DNA of 64,000 bases from Mycolicibacterium sp. 018/SC-01/001 (GTDB lineage: Bacteria > Actinomycetota > Actinomycetes > Mycobacteriales > Mycobacteriaceae): positions 62,001 to 126,000 of the forward strand of contig NZ_VKAA01000001.1 in the NCBI RefSeq assembly GCF_007096635.1. The letters are read 5' to 3'. A program made the position numbers and the translations under genes. The notes beneath the pieces are model-generated. The model saw only the letters and a list, made by a program, of their open reading frames with translations, did no database searches and had not been told where the DNA came from. Numbering within the stretch: position 1 is the stretch's first letter; each line of letters starts with the position of its first letter. This document shows, piece by piece, positions 47,627 to 56,773 of this stretch.

Positions 47627-47952
47627 CGCAGCAGGCCCCGCCGGGCATAGGCGGCCGCCGCCTGCTCGACCAGAGCTGCGCACCGCGGCGCACCACGTTC
47701 GACGAGCGAGCTGCGCAGCTGCTCCAACTCCTCGGCCGTCGACCGGTGGGGACGCAGCGCCTCGTAGAGCGCCATCACGTCTTCGTCGTCGATCGTCGCC
47801 AGTTCTGCTGCGCGCCGGAAGTTCTCGGCGAGCTGCGGATTGCCGCCCTGCTCTGCGACGGCGGCCTGGTGCGCCAGGGCGGCCGGAGCCATGCGCAGAT
47901 CGGCCAGTCCGAGCTTCCCGTCGACCGCGTGCTCCACGGTGATGTCGCTCAT
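47623..47952 (-). CDS. Diol dehydratase small (gamma) subunit
   Basis: A 109-aa PduE/DhaB3-like subunit. It has GKLGLADLRMAPAALAHQAA and GNPQLAENFRRAAELATIDD, then MALYEALRPHRSTAEELEQL, in the order typical for the family but without the long N-terminal extension that targets PduE to microcompartments. It overlaps the large subunit gene by 4 nt and the reactivase gene by 4 nt. Confidence 0.9.
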   Translation of the reverse strand: MSDITVEHAVDGKLGLADLRMAPAALAHQAAVAEQGGNPQLAENFRRAAELATIDDEDVMALYEALRPHRSTAEELEQLRSSLVERGAPRCAALVEQAAAAYARRGLLR

Positions 47953-50189
47953 GGTCGCTCCACCTTCACCGTGATCGGCGCCGCCCCGGGTTCGCACGCC
48001 TGACGTTCCAGCGCGACCAGCGCCACCGCCCGCGCGTGATAGCGCGCGGAGATCGACTCGTCGGTGCCTCCGGTGAAGATCGGCACCGGCGCCATGCCTT
48101 TCGCGTGCCGGGCCGCGTTGCGGCCCAGCTCCCGGTACATCTTCGCGGTGAGCAGTGGTGCCACGCTGAACAGCTCCAGGTTCGCCAGCGGTGCCAGATC
48201 GCGACGATGGATCAGCGCGGTCCCCTTGCCCTGCAGTCCTATTCCGATCCCCGAACCGGACAGCCGGGCCGCGGTGAGCCCGATGAGGCCGACATCGATC
48301 GTGGAGCGCACCTGCACGGTGCGGGCCACACAGCCCTCCTCCTCCAATCCCGCGGCCAGCTGCCGAAGCACCTCACCGATCGTCAAGCCGCACAGGCTCA
48401 ACCACACGCTGTGTCCCCAGGCCGGCGACAGGCCGATACATACCTCCCGCGGATCACTGCCCTGCCGGGCCGGCTCGATGTCGACGACCGTCACGTGGCC
48501 GCGGTGCTCGTCCTGATCGGCGGTCAGCTCGTCGCTGGTGCGGGCCTGCCTGATCGCGTCGATCTCGGCGCGCCGCGCTGCGGTGGGCGCGTATCCGGTT
48601 GCGGGGCCCGTGTAGTCGTTGGGATCGGTGAGCTTCGACAGCACCCCGAACTCGTCGTCGAAGATCGCCGACGTCTGCAGCTGGTCGCCTTTGAGCCGCT
48701 CACGGGTCAGCGTCGTGATCGCCTCGGCTTCGTCGGTGTAACCGGTGCGGTGCAGGGAGGCGATCACGTCGAACACCGTGAGCTGCCTGGCTTCGATCGA
48801 GGCGGCGGCTTCGGCGACCATCTTCGGGTGCCCGGGAGGCAGATCGCGGGACCCGTTGGCGGCCACCACCTGCTCGACGCGGGCGTCGTCGTAGTCGGCC
48901 AGGCCGAGGTCGCGGTACACGGCCTGCACGGCTTTCGCCGCCCGCCGCCGGACCGCTTCGAGCCGCTCGGGGGTGACCGTGCGCAGCCCGCCGTCGGCGC
49001 CCCAGTCGCGCTGCAGCACCAGGAAGTCGTCCATGTCGTCGGAGTTGAAGTTCGACAGCGCAAAGGCGTTGTCGTAGCGAGGAATCGACCCGAAGCCGGA
49101 GAAGATGAAGTCCGCGCCCGCGAGCAGCACCGGTAGCGTGTGCGCGCTGCGGCGGATATCGGATTCCGAGATCAGGTTGTCGTTGCCGGCGCACGACTCC
49201 AAGTCGCGCATCATCACCATCAGATTCTCGGCGAGCAGCTCCTTCATGCCCTCCGGGACCGACGCCACGACGCCGACACCGTCGATGCCGCCGTTCTGCA
49301 CGCCCTGGGAACCGAGCGCGCGAGCCAGCGACACGCACCGCGATTCGAGATACAGGATCGAGCACTGCTCGGCCGCACCCATCAGCACCTCGGCGCCGCC
49401 GCCGCTGGTCACCCGCATCTTGAGCCCACGCGAGGCATACGCCGAGGTGAGAATCGCCTTGCTGAACGGGGTGTCATCCCCGTCGACGAAGACCTGCTCG
49501 GTCCCGTAGATCGAGATGGTCTCCGCGTAGCTGGTCAACCCGCGCAGCCCCAGCCGCAGTTCGAGCGCCTCTTCGATCGAGCACTGCGCCATCGCACCCG
49601 GCGTGCCGACCTGCGAACCGATCAGCAACGCAACGGCATTGGACGGTGCATCGCCGAGCACCGGCACCGTGGTCTCGACCTCGCGGAACCCGTAGGCGAC
49701 GGCGCTGGCCGCGTCGGCGGCGATCAGCAGCGGGTCGTCGAGCTGGTTGGTGACGTGCGCCTGGTTGCTCGGCGTCCGCCGGGCCCGCATCTTGGCCATC
49801 GCCATCTGCATCTCGACCGGAGACATCAGCGCGATCACCCGCGCCAGCTTGGCCGGTGTGGTGCCGCCGATCAGCCGAACCACCTCGGCACGGGGGACGT
49901 TGATGTCGACCGCCATCCGCGCCAGCGTCACGTCGTCGAGCGCCATCGCCTCCTCGGCCACGTCGAGGTCGATGCCGTAGCGGGCGATGAATTCGTCGAT
50001 GACGTCGAACTCGCCGGCGCCTTTGCCGTCGAGTTCGACCACCTCCCCGTCCCGAATGGTCAGGGACGGGGAGGGGTCATGGGGACTGCTCATCGCGGAC
50101 AGACCGAGCCGGGGGTCCGGGACGCTGAACCCGTCGAGATTGACGGGCTTGGCGTTCAGTACCCGGAACCGGCCCAACTCGTCTGCCAC
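47949..50189 (-). CDS. B12-dependent diol/glycerol dehydratase, fused large and medium subunits
   Basis: A 746-aa protein. The start is GTG 50189 (VADELGRFRVLNAKPVNLDG) behind AAGGAGG; the longer frame overlaps the permease end. Residues 1 to about 560 are the catalytic TIM-barrel large subunit (MSPVEMQMAMAKMRARRTPS, TSGGGAEVLMGAAEQCSILY, SVPEGMKELLAENLMVMMRD). Residues about 590-746 are the medium, cobalamin-contacting subunit (PREVCIGLSPAWGHSVWLSL, GLIGLTAARLSGSGIGIGLQ). The fusion is known from mycobacteria. It dehydrates 1,2-propanediol or glycerol to propanal or 3-hydroxypropanal. Confidence 0.92.
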   Translation of the reverse strand: MADELGRFRVLNAKPVNLDGFSVPDPRLGLSAMSSPHDPSPSLTIRDGEVVELDGKGAGEFDVIDEFIARYGIDLDVAEEAMALDDVTLARMAVDINVPRAEVVRLIGGTTPAKLARVIALMSPVEMQMAMAKMRARRTPSNQAHVTNQLDDPLLIAADAASAVAYGFREVETTVPVLGDAPSNAVALLIGSQVGTPGAMAQCSIEEALELRLGLRGLTSYAETISIYGTEQVFVDGDDTPFSKAILTSAYASRGLKMRVTSGGGAEVLMGAAEQCSILYLESRCVSLARALGSQGVQNGGIDGVGVVASVPEGMKELLAENLMVMMRDLESCAGNDNLISESDIRRSAHTLPVLLAGADFIFSGFGSIPRYDNAFALSNFNSDDMDDFLVLQRDWGADGGLRTVTPERLEAVRRRAAKAVQAVYRDLGLADYDDARVEQVVAANGSRDLPPGHPKMVAEAAASIEARQLTVFDVIASLHRTGYTDEAEAITTLTRERLKGDQLQTSAIFDDEFGVLSKLTDPNDYTGPATGYAPTAARRAEIDAIRQARTSDELTADQDEHRGHVTVVDIEPARQGSDPREVCIGLSPAWGHSVWLSLCGLTIGEVLRQLAAGLEEEGCVARTVQVRSTIDVGLIGLTAARLSGSGIGIGLQGKGTALIHRRDLAPLANLELFSVAPLLTAKMYRELGRNAARHAKGMAPVPIFTGGTDESISARYHARAVALVALERQACEPGAAPITVKVERP

Positions 50190-50223
50190 CAGAGCCTCCT
50201 TGCCGGACTCCTCTTCGGAACCG

Positions 50224-51753
50224 TCAGTCGCGGACTTCGTTGTCCTCGTAGACGATCCGGCCGATGAGTTCGTAGCGTTCCTTGTCGGCGAACTTGAAGT
50301 ACAGCGCCAACGCGGCACCGAGGACGAACAGGCCGACCACGATCCATGGTGTCAGCTTGAACAGCAACGTGCCTGATGCGGCACCGGCGGCTGCATCTTT
50401 GTGTTCCCACAGCAGGTACACCACGTAGAGCATGCCGATGCCACCGAGCAGCGGTGCGAGGAACGTCTTGAACCAGTGCGCGCTGGAGGGATGGTTCTTG
50501 TGGAAGTGGAAGTACGCCACCACCGAGAACGCGCACAGCGCCTGCACGATCAGGATCGCCATCGTGCCGAGGATCGCCAGCAGCGTGTACATGTGCACGT
50601 AGGGGTCCATGCCCGCGAAGAAGAACGCGAGGATCAGCACGAGCGTGATGCCGGTCTGCACGAACGACGCGATGTGCGGCGATCCGTGGTGCGGATGCGT
50701 GGCGCCCAGTGTCTTCTGCAGGCCGGCGTGCAGGCCCTCACGGCTCATCGCGTAGAGGTAGCGGGAGGCACAGTTGTGGAAGGCCATGCCGCAGGCGAAG
50801 GAGCCCGTCACCAGCAGGATGTTGAACATCGTGATGGCCCACTCGCCGTAGGTGCTGCGCACCGGTCCGAAGAAGATCTCCGAGCTGGTGTTGGGATCCT
50901 GGGCGAGCTCGATGGACTGCTGCGGGCCGGTGCCGGCGATCGCCATCCAGGAGACGAAGATGTAGAAGATACCGACGCCGAGCACGGCGATCATCGTGGC
51001 GCGCGGGATGATTCGCTTGGGGTCCTTGGATTCCTCGCCGTACATCGCAGTGGATTCGAAACCCACCCACGACCAGAACGCGAAGAACAGGCCCAGGCCG
51101 GCGCTGGCACCGGCGATCGCTGCGGGCTGGAACGCCCCGATCGGGTTGAGGATCTGGCCGACGGCGAAACCGTCCGGGCCGCCACCCTTGATCAGCACGC
51201 CGATCGCGCCGAGGGACAGCATGACGATCTCGGTGACCAGGAAGACGCCGAGCACCTTGGCGGTCAGGTTGACGTCGAAGTAGGTCAGGATGCAGTTGAG
51301 CGCGAGCATCAGCAGCGCGGGTATCAGCCAGTGCACCTCGATGCCGAGCTGACTGGAGAACAGGTTCTTGAAGAAGAACGCGAAGATGCCGATCAGGGAG
51401 CCCTCGAACACGACGTAGGCCATCGTGATGATCAGGCCGCTCGCCATCCCGATCACGCGGCCGAGGCCGTGGGAGATGTAGCCGTAGAACGCGCCGGTGG
51501 ACGTGATGTGCTTGGCCATCGTCGCGTATCCGATCGCGAACAGGCCCAGCACGATCGTGGCGACCAAATAGCCGGCCGGGGCGTGGCTGCCGTTGCCGAA
51601 GCCGACCGCGATCGGCACGTTGCCGACCATCGCGGTGATCGGCGCGGCGGTGGCGACGGCCATGAAGATCACCCCGACGGTGCCCACGGCGTTGCGTTTG
51701 AGCTTTTGCACCGAATCGGTCGATGTCTGGCGGGGCACGACGTCTTCTGTCAT
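50224..51753 (-). CDS. APC-superfamily amino acid/amine permease
   Basis: A 509-aa transporter with about 12 membrane helices. It has KRNAVGTVGVIFMAVATAAP, YATMAKHITSTGAFYGYISH, WVGFESTAMYGEESKDPKRI and NCASRYLYAMSREGL, typical of APC amino-acid and amine importers. The start is ATG 51753 with AGAGGTG upstream. It heads the dehydratase operon and is divergent from the aminotransferase-kinase-SDR operon, so its likely cargo is the amino-alcohol or amine those enzymes use. Confidence 0.88.
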   Translation of the reverse strand: MTEDVVPRQTSTDSVQKLKRNAVGTVGVIFMAVATAAPITAMVGNVPIAVGFGNGSHAPAGYLVATIVLGLFAIGYATMAKHITSTGAFYGYISHGLGRVIGMASGLIITMAYVVFEGSLIGIFAFFFKNLFSSQLGIEVHWLIPALLMLALNCILTYFDVNLTAKVLGVFLVTEIVMLSLGAIGVLIKGGGPDGFAVGQILNPIGAFQPAAIAGASAGLGLFFAFWSWVGFESTAMYGEESKDPKRIIPRATMIAVLGVGIFYIFVSWMAIAGTGPQQSIELAQDPNTSSEIFFGPVRSTYGEWAITMFNILLVTGSFACGMAFHNCASRYLYAMSREGLHAGLQKTLGATHPHHGSPHIASFVQTGITLVLILAFFFAGMDPYVHMYTLLAILGTMAILIVQALCAFSVVAYFHFHKNHPSSAHWFKTFLAPLLGGIGMLYVVYLLWEHKDAAAGAASGTLLFKLTPWIVVGLFVLGAALALYFKFADKERYELIGRIVYEDNEVRD

Positions 51754-51812
51754 GGAAACGAACACCTCTCAGGCCGGGCGATGAGCGGTCCCACTCGACA
51801 TCGAGCGACTCC

Positions 51813-51860
51813 GTGGTCTAGACCACAGAGGCGGACCTGAGCAATATTGGCACTACCAAT
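51813..51860. promoter_or_regulatory. Candidate GntR operators between divergent operons
   Basis: GTGGTCTAGACCAC (51813-51826) is a perfect 14-bp palindrome and ATTGG-N5-CCAAT (51846-51860) is a second. Both resemble the TGGT-N3/4-ACCA core found at 51897 and at the GntR gene promoter (55030). They lie 60-107 nt upstream of the permease start and would suit control of the minus-strand operon. Confidence 0.6.
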
Positions 51861-51889
51861 TCCGTCCCGCAAGAGGAAGATCCTCGGCA

Positions 51890-51918
51890 TTGACAGAAAT
51901 GGTCCTACCATTTAGTTT
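51890..51918 (+). promoter_or_regulatory. Promoter with embedded GntR operator
   Basis: A perfect -35 box TTGACA (51890-51895) and -10 box TAGTTT (51913-51918) are 17 bp apart. Between them lies the palindrome AAATGGTCCTACCATTT (51897-51913), matching the FadR/GntR core TGGT-N3-ACCA. The -10 box ends 7 nt before GTG 51926, so the mRNA is likely leaderless and bound regulator would block RNA polymerase. Confidence 0.75.
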
Positions 51919-51925
51919 GAGGCTC

Positions 51926-53209
51926 GTGTACGACTACGGCACATTCTCTTTCGAGTCCAAGGCCCAGGTGCTGGAGCTGGCCAAGAAGTACTGGAATCCC
52001 GACAAGACCCAATTCTGGACCGATACCGGCGTCGATCTGGTGATCGACCGCCGGGAGGGTTACTTCCTGTGGGACATGAGCGGACGACGCCTCATCGACA
52101 TGCACCTCAACGGCGGCACCTACAACCTCGGCCACCGCAACCCCGAGATCATGGCGGCGCTGATCGACGGTATGGGTCATTTCGACGTCGGCAATCATCA
52201 CTTCCCGTCGGTGGCCCGAACGGCGTTGGCGCAGAGGCTGATCGAGTCTGCTCCCGCGTCGCTGACCAAAGTGGCGTTCGGCTCCGGCGGCGGAGAGGCG
52301 ATCGACATCGCACTCAAGAGCGCCCGCCATGCCACCCAGCGGCGCAAGATCGTCTCGATCGTCAAGGCCTACCACGGTCACACGGGCTTGGCGGTCGCCA
52401 CCGGTGACGACCGATTCGCCAAGCTGTTCCTCGCCGACCGCCCCGACGAATTCGTCCAGGTGCCGTTCGGCGACGTCGACGCGATGGACCGGGCGTTGCA
52501 CTCCGGCGATGTGGCCGCCGTCATCATGGAGACGATTCCGGCGACCTACGGATTTCCGCTGCCGCCGGCGGGCTATCTCGAAGCGGTCAAGGGTCTGTGC
52601 GAACAGTACGACGCGCTCTACATCGCCGACGAGGTGCAGACCGGCCTGATGCGCACCGGCGAGATGTGGGGCATCACCAAGCACGGAATCGAGCCGGACA
52701 TCATGGTCACCGGCAAGGGTCTGTCCGGCGGCATGTATCCGATCACGGCGACGCTGCTCAGCGAACGGGCGGCGCAGTGGCTCTATCAGGATGGCTTCGG
52801 CCACATCTCGACCTTCGGCGGCGCCGAGCTCGGGTGCGTCGCAGCACTCAAGACACTGGAGATCACCGGCCGGCCCGAGGTGCGTGAATCGGTGCACCAG
52901 CTCACCGATCTGTTCGCCGAGGGACTGGCCAAGATCCGGGCCGCCCATCCGGACTGGTTCGTCGGCATCCGGCAGAACGGCGTGGTCATCGGGCTGGAGT
53001 TCGACCATCCCGAGGGAGCGAAGTTCGTCATGCGCGAGCTCTACGAGAACGGCGTGTGGGCGATCTTCTCGACGCTGGATCCCCGAGTGCTGCAATTCAA
53101 ACCGGGCCTGCTGCTGGATCGCGAACTCGCCGAGGACGTGCTCGACCGCGTTCGGTCCGCGGTGGGGCGGGCCGAACGTGCCGCTGCCGAAGCCGTCGCG
53201 GCGCAGTAG
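51926..53209 (+). CDS. Class III aminotransferase-fold PLP enzyme (probable amino-alcohol phosphate lyase)
   Basis: A 427-aa PLP enzyme. It has GRRLIDMHLNGGTYNLGHRN, VAFGSGGGEAIDIALKSARH, YIADEVQTGLMRTGEMWG and the PLP lysine in VTGKGLSGGMYP. GTG 51926 is chosen because a full promoter ends 7 nt before it; TTG 51890 and ATG 51899 lie within the promoter. Followed after 9 nt by an APH-type kinase. That pairing marks ethanolamine- or aminopropanol-phosphate phospho-lyases in mycobacteria, which release an aldehyde, phosphate and ammonia. A plain transaminase role cannot be excluded. Confidence 0.85.
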   Translation: MYDYGTFSFESKAQVLELAKKYWNPDKTQFWTDTGVDLVIDRREGYFLWDMSGRRLIDMHLNGGTYNLGHRNPEIMAALIDGMGHFDVGNHHFPSVARTALAQRLIESAPASLTKVAFGSGGGEAIDIALKSARHATQRRKIVSIVKAYHGHTGLAVATGDDRFAKLFLADRPDEFVQVPFGDVDAMDRALHSGDVAAVIMETIPATYGFPLPPAGYLEAVKGLCEQYDALYIADEVQTGLMRTGEMWGITKHGIEPDIMVTGKGLSGGMYPITATLLSERAAQWLYQDGFGHISTFGGAELGCVAALKTLEITGRPEVRESVHQLTDLFAEGLAKIRAAHPDWFVGIRQNGVVIGLEFDHPEGAKFVMRELYENGVWAIFSTLDPRVLQFKPGLLLDRELAEDVLDRVRSAVGRAERAAAEAVAAQ

Positions 53210-53218
53210 TCTCCGACG

Positions 53219-54217
53219 ATGGCTGTGACCGAGGACATCGGCGAGGACCGGGCGGTCGCGGAGAAGGCGCTCGAAGAGTTCGACCTGCCCGCAGGTTCCG
53301 TGCTGCGGCTGCTGAACCTGTCGGAGAATGCGACTTACGCGGTGGAGGAACCCGGCTGCGGACACCGCTCGATCCTGCGGGTGCATCGCAAGAACTACCA
53401 CCGTGCCGATCAGATCGAGTCCGAGCTCGCGTGGCTCGATGCGCTGCGCCGCGACAGCGACATCACGGTGCCGACGGTGATCCCGACGCGCGACGGCCGC
53501 CGGATCGTCACCGTCGAGCACGACGGGGCCCAGCGGCACGTCGTGCACTTCGAAATGGTGCCGGGCGCGGAGCCCGACGAGACTGCCCTCACCAGTTCCG
53601 ACTTCCACACGCTGGGATGCATCACCGCAGCGCTGCACGACCACGCCCGCAGCTGGCAGCGCCCAGCGGCGTTCAGCCGGTTCGCCTGGGACTGGGAGCA
53701 CAGCCTGGGCGCCTCGCCGCGCTGGGGTCGCTGGCGCGATGCGACCGGCGTCGGCGACCACGAGGCGCAGATCCTGGGCCGGGCCGAGACGTTGCTGAAC
53801 CAGCGCCTGGCCGAATACGGCACGGGCAGTGACACATTCGGACTGGTGCACGCCGATCTGCGGCTGGCCAACCTGCTCGTCGACGGCGACACCATCACCG
53901 TGATCGATTTCGACGACTGCGGATTCGGCTGGTACTTCTACGATTTCGGTACCGCGGTGTCCTTCTTCGAGGATCATCCGTCGGTCCCGGACTGGCAGGA
54001 AGCCTGGGTCAGCGGCTACCGCACCCGCCGGGAACTCACCGCAGCCGACGAGGACATGCTCGCCTCGTTCATCCTGCTGCGCCGCCTGCTGCTGCTCGCG
54101 TGGATGGGTACGCACAGCCATTCCCGCGAATCACAGGCGATCTCCGTCACCTACGCCGCCGGCAGCTGCGCGCTCGCCGAGAAGTACCTGTCCTCGTCCG
54201 GCCGCTCCCTCACCTGA
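53219..54217 (+). CDS. APH-family kinase (probable amino-alcohol kinase)
   Basis: A 332-aa aminoglycoside/choline-kinase-fold protein. The catalytic loop HADLRLANLLVDGD and the metal site VIDFDDCGFGWYFYDFGTA are intact, and ILRVHRKNYHRADQIESELA holds the ATP lysine/arginine region. It lies between a class III PLP enzyme and an SDR. In the mycobacterial aminopropanol pathway a kinase of this fold phosphorylates the amino-alcohol for the PLP lyase. The substrate is inferred from that context. Confidence 0.83.
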   Translation: MAVTEDIGEDRAVAEKALEEFDLPAGSVLRLLNLSENATYAVEEPGCGHRSILRVHRKNYHRADQIESELAWLDALRRDSDITVPTVIPTRDGRRIVTVEHDGAQRHVVHFEMVPGAEPDETALTSSDFHTLGCITAALHDHARSWQRPAAFSRFAWDWEHSLGASPRWGRWRDATGVGDHEAQILGRAETLLNQRLAEYGTGSDTFGLVHADLRLANLLVDGDTITVIDFDDCGFGWYFYDFGTAVSFFEDHPSVPDWQEAWVSGYRTRRELTAADEDMLASFILLRRLLLLAWMGTHSHSRESQAISVTYAAGSCALAEKYLSSSGRSLT

Positions 54218-54235
54218 CTCATCGAAAGGTCATCC

Positions 54236-55015
54236 ATGTTCACCTCCCTGCAGGGCCGTACGGCCATCGTGACCGGTGGCAGCAAGGGCATCGGCCGCGG
54301 CATCGTCGAGACGTTCGCCCGCGCCGGTGTCAACGTCGTACTCACCGCGCGCAGCCAAGCCGACATCGACCGTACCGTGGCTGATTTCGCCGATCTGCCG
54401 GGAGCGGTCAGCGGGCTGGCCGGCGACGTGGCCAGTCCCGACGATTGCCGCGCGGCGGTGGCCGCCGCCGTCGAACGCCATGGCGGTCTCGACATCGTGT
54501 GCGCCAACGCCGGGATCTTCCCGTCGGCATCGCTTGCCGACATGACGCCCGAGGATCTCGGCACCGTGCTCGACACCAATGTCAAAGGCACCTTCTACAT
54601 CGTGCAGGCCGCGTTGGAGCCGCTGACCGCGAGCGGCCACGGCCGCATCGTGCTCACCTCGTCGATCACCGGACCCGTCACGGGTTTTCCCGGCTGGTCC
54701 CACTACGGCGCCAGCAAGGCCGCGCAGCTCGGCTTCCTGCGCACGGCGGCGATCGAGTTGGCGCGCAAGAAGATCACGGTGAACGCGGTGCTGCCCGGCA
54801 ACATCCTCACCGAGGGGCTCGTCGAGATGGGCGAGGAGTACATGGACCAGATGAAGGCCGCCATCCCCACCGGCACGCTGGGCACTGTCGCCGACATCGG
54901 CAACGCCGCGCTGTTTTTCGCCACCGACGAAGCCGCCTACATCACGGGCCAGACGCTGATCGTCGACGGTGGGCAGATCCTTCCCGAATCGGCTGAGGCG
55001 CTCGCCGACCTGTAG
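54236..55015 (+). CDS. Short-chain dehydrogenase/reductase
   Basis: A 259-aa classical SDR: cofactor motif [13 protein letters not shown] in [10 protein letters not shown], Ser in [11 protein letters not shown], and catalytic YxxxK in HYGASKAAQ. The end [15 protein letters not shown] is standard. ATG 54236 follows AAAGG. It sits 18 nt after the kinase gene and probably oxidises an amino-alcohol or interconverts its stereoisomers, inferred from operon context. Confidence 0.9.
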   Translation: MFTSLQGRTAIVTGGSKGIGRGIVETFARAGVNVVLTARSQADIDRTVADFADLPGAVSGLAGDVASPDDCRAAVAAAVERHGGLDIVCANAGIFPSASLADMTPEDLGTVLDTNVKGTFYIVQAALEPLTASGHGRIVLTSSITGPVTGFPGWSHYGASKAAQLGFLRTAAIELARKKITVNAVLPGNILTEGLVEMGEEYMDQMKAAIPTGTLGTVADIGNAALFFATDEAAYITGQTLIVDGGQILPESAEALADL

Positions 55016-55029
55016 ACACCACGTATCCT

Positions 55030-55050
55030 GAATTTGGTCAGACCAAATTC
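55030..55050. promoter_or_regulatory. GntR autoregulatory operator
   Basis: A 21-bp perfect palindrome with 10-bp arms; its core is AATTTGGTCAGACCAAATT (55031-55049) and one more G/C pair flanks it. It lies directly after the -10 box TATCCT (55024-55029), over the expected transcription start, and 17 nt before GTG 55067. It shares TGGTC-N-GACCA with sites in the divergent permease/aminotransferase promoter. Confidence 0.75.
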
Positions 55051-55066
55051 CGGCGGGAGGGGCGCG

Positions 55067-55843
55067 GTGGCAACGCATACCGAGGAGCTTCGGCGCCGGA
55101 TCGTGGCCGATATCAACGCCGGCGTGCCGGGCACCAAGCTCGGCAGCGAACGTGAGCTCGCCGAGAGGTACGACACCAGCCGCTCCAGCTTGCGGCAGGT
55201 CCTCGCCGCGCTGGAGGAGGCCGGCCTGGTCGACCGCGTGATCGGGCGGGCCGGCGGGATCTTCATCAGCCACGCCCAGGTGCAGCGCAGCCTCGGCGAC
55301 GTCGTCGGCGTGCCCGCGTTCCTCGCCAGCCAGGGTTACGTTGCCGGCACCCGGGTGCTGTCGACCAGGATCTGCCCCGCCGACGCGACATCGCAGAAGG
55401 CGCTGGGGCTGTCCGCCGACGATTTCGTCATCGAGATCCAGCGCGTGCGCCTGGCGGACGGGTCGCCGATCTCCTTGGAGCTGGCACAGTTTCCCGCCGA
55501 CGCGTTTCCCGGCCTGCTGGAGCAGCAGCTCGGCGGCTCGCTCTACGAGATCCTGGAGAGCACCTACGGGCTGGTCGCCGCCCGCGCCGACGAACGCATC
55601 GAGGCGGTCAACGCCACCGGCGACGAGGCCAACCTGCTGGGCATCAAACCGGAGTCGGCCCTGCTGCTCATCACCCGGATCACCTACGACCAGCACGACA
55701 ATCCGTGCGAATTCTCCCGAGACCTGTTCCGCGGAGACCGGACCCGACTCGCGGTCACTGCTCAAGGTCGCGGTGTCGGCGTCGCGCCGGAGGTGGCGGC
55801 GGCGTCTGTCGCACTGCAGAGCCGGGACAGGCGAGCCGTCTGA
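55067..55843 (+). CDS. GntR-family regulator (HutC/UTRA-like)
   Basis: A 258-aa protein. An N-terminal winged helix (LRRRIVADINAGVPGTKLGS, RYDTSRSSLRQVLAALEEAG) is followed by a UTRA-like effector domain (VIEIQRVRLADGSPISLELA, LLLITRITYDQHDNPCEFSR). GTG 55067 has GGGAGGGG upstream; the frame's TTG at 55034 lies inside the operator and is rejected. Shared palindromes at its own promoter and at 51813-51913 make it the likely repressor of the whole amino-alcohol/diol gene set. Confidence 0.88.
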   Translation: MATHTEELRRRIVADINAGVPGTKLGSERELAERYDTSRSSLRQVLAALEEAGLVDRVIGRAGGIFISHAQVQRSLGDVVGVPAFLASQGYVAGTRVLSTRICPADATSQKALGLSADDFVIEIQRVRLADGSPISLELAQFPADAFPGLLEQQLGGSLYEILESTYGLVAARADERIEAVNATGDEANLLGIKPESALLLITRITYDQHDNPCEFSRDLFRGDRTRLAVTAQGRGVGVAPEVAAASVALQSRDRRAV

Positions 55844-55855
55844 GACAGTGAGACG

Positions 55856-56728
55856 GTGAGCGCCGGCCGATTCGCCCCCAGCCCGTCGGCCGACCTGCAC
55901 CTGGGCAATCTGCGCACCGCGGTGCTGGCGTGGCTGTTCGCGCGCTCCACCGGGCGCCGGTTCCTGATGCGCGTCGAGGACCTCGACGACCGGACGCACA
56001 CCGACATCGCCGAGCGCCAACTGGCCGATCTGGCCGCCCTTGGCCTGGAATGGGACGGCCCGGCCACCCGGCAGTCCGATCACCCGCAGCGCTACGACGC
56101 GGTCGTCGAGGACCTGGACACTCGCGGCCTGCTCTACGAGTGCTATTGCAGCCGAAGGGACATCGCGCAGGCACCCCGCGCACCGCACGCGCCGGATGGA
56201 GCGTACCCGGGAACCTGCCGCGACCTCACCGCCGCCGAGCGGGCGCAGCGGGCCGCCGAGACCGGCCGGCCACCGGCCCTGCGGCTGCGCACCGACACGA
56301 CCACGGCGACCGTGCACGACGTGCTCCACGGGGACTACACCGGCGTGGTCGACGACTTCGTCGTCCGCCGCGGCGACGGCGTGCCCGCCTACAACCTGGC
56401 GGTTGTCGTCGACGACGCCGAGGCCGGCATCGACCAGGTGGTCCGCGGAGACGACCTGCTGGCCTCGTCACCCCGGCAGGCCTACCTGGCCCGGCTGCTC
56501 GGCCATCCCGAACCGGTCTACGCGCATGTCCCACTGGTCCTCAACGCCGACGGCGCCCGGCTGGCCAAACGCGACGGCGCGGTCACCCTCGCCGAGATCG
56601 GCGTCGAGCCGGCGCTGCGCCTCATCGCGGACTCCCTCGGTTTCGCGTCCGCCACGGTGGACGGCATGCTCGAGGAATTCGATCCGGCGCGTCTACCCCG
56701 CGCACCGTGGGTATATCTGCCCGGATGA
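55856..56728 (+). CDS. gluQ: Glutamyl-Q tRNA(Asp) synthetase
   Basis: A 290-aa truncated glutamyl-tRNA synthetase that lacks the anticodon-binding domain and glutamylates queuosine in tRNA-Asp. It has the HIGH-like [26 protein letters not shown], zinc ligands [10 protein letters not shown] and GTCRD, and a KMSKS-like [16 protein letters not shown] 55856 begins 12 nt after the GntR stop. tgt, which starts queuosine insertion, is about 5 kb downstream. Confidence 0.93.
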   Translation: MSAGRFAPSPSADLHLGNLRTAVLAWLFARSTGRRFLMRVEDLDDRTHTDIAERQLADLAALGLEWDGPATRQSDHPQRYDAVVEDLDTRGLLYECYCSRRDIAQAPRAPHAPDGAYPGTCRDLTAAERAQRAAETGRPPALRLRTDTTTATVHDVLHGDYTGVVDDFVVRRGDGVPAYNLAVVVDDAEAGIDQVVRGDDLLASSPRQAYLARLLGHPEPVYAHVPLVLNADGARLAKRDGAVTLAEIGVEPALRLIADSLGFASATVDGMLEEFDPARLPRAPWVYLPG

Positions 56729-56773
56729 GCCGAACTCTTTCGCACGACGCGCGGTGTTGCTAGCGTGCGCCCG

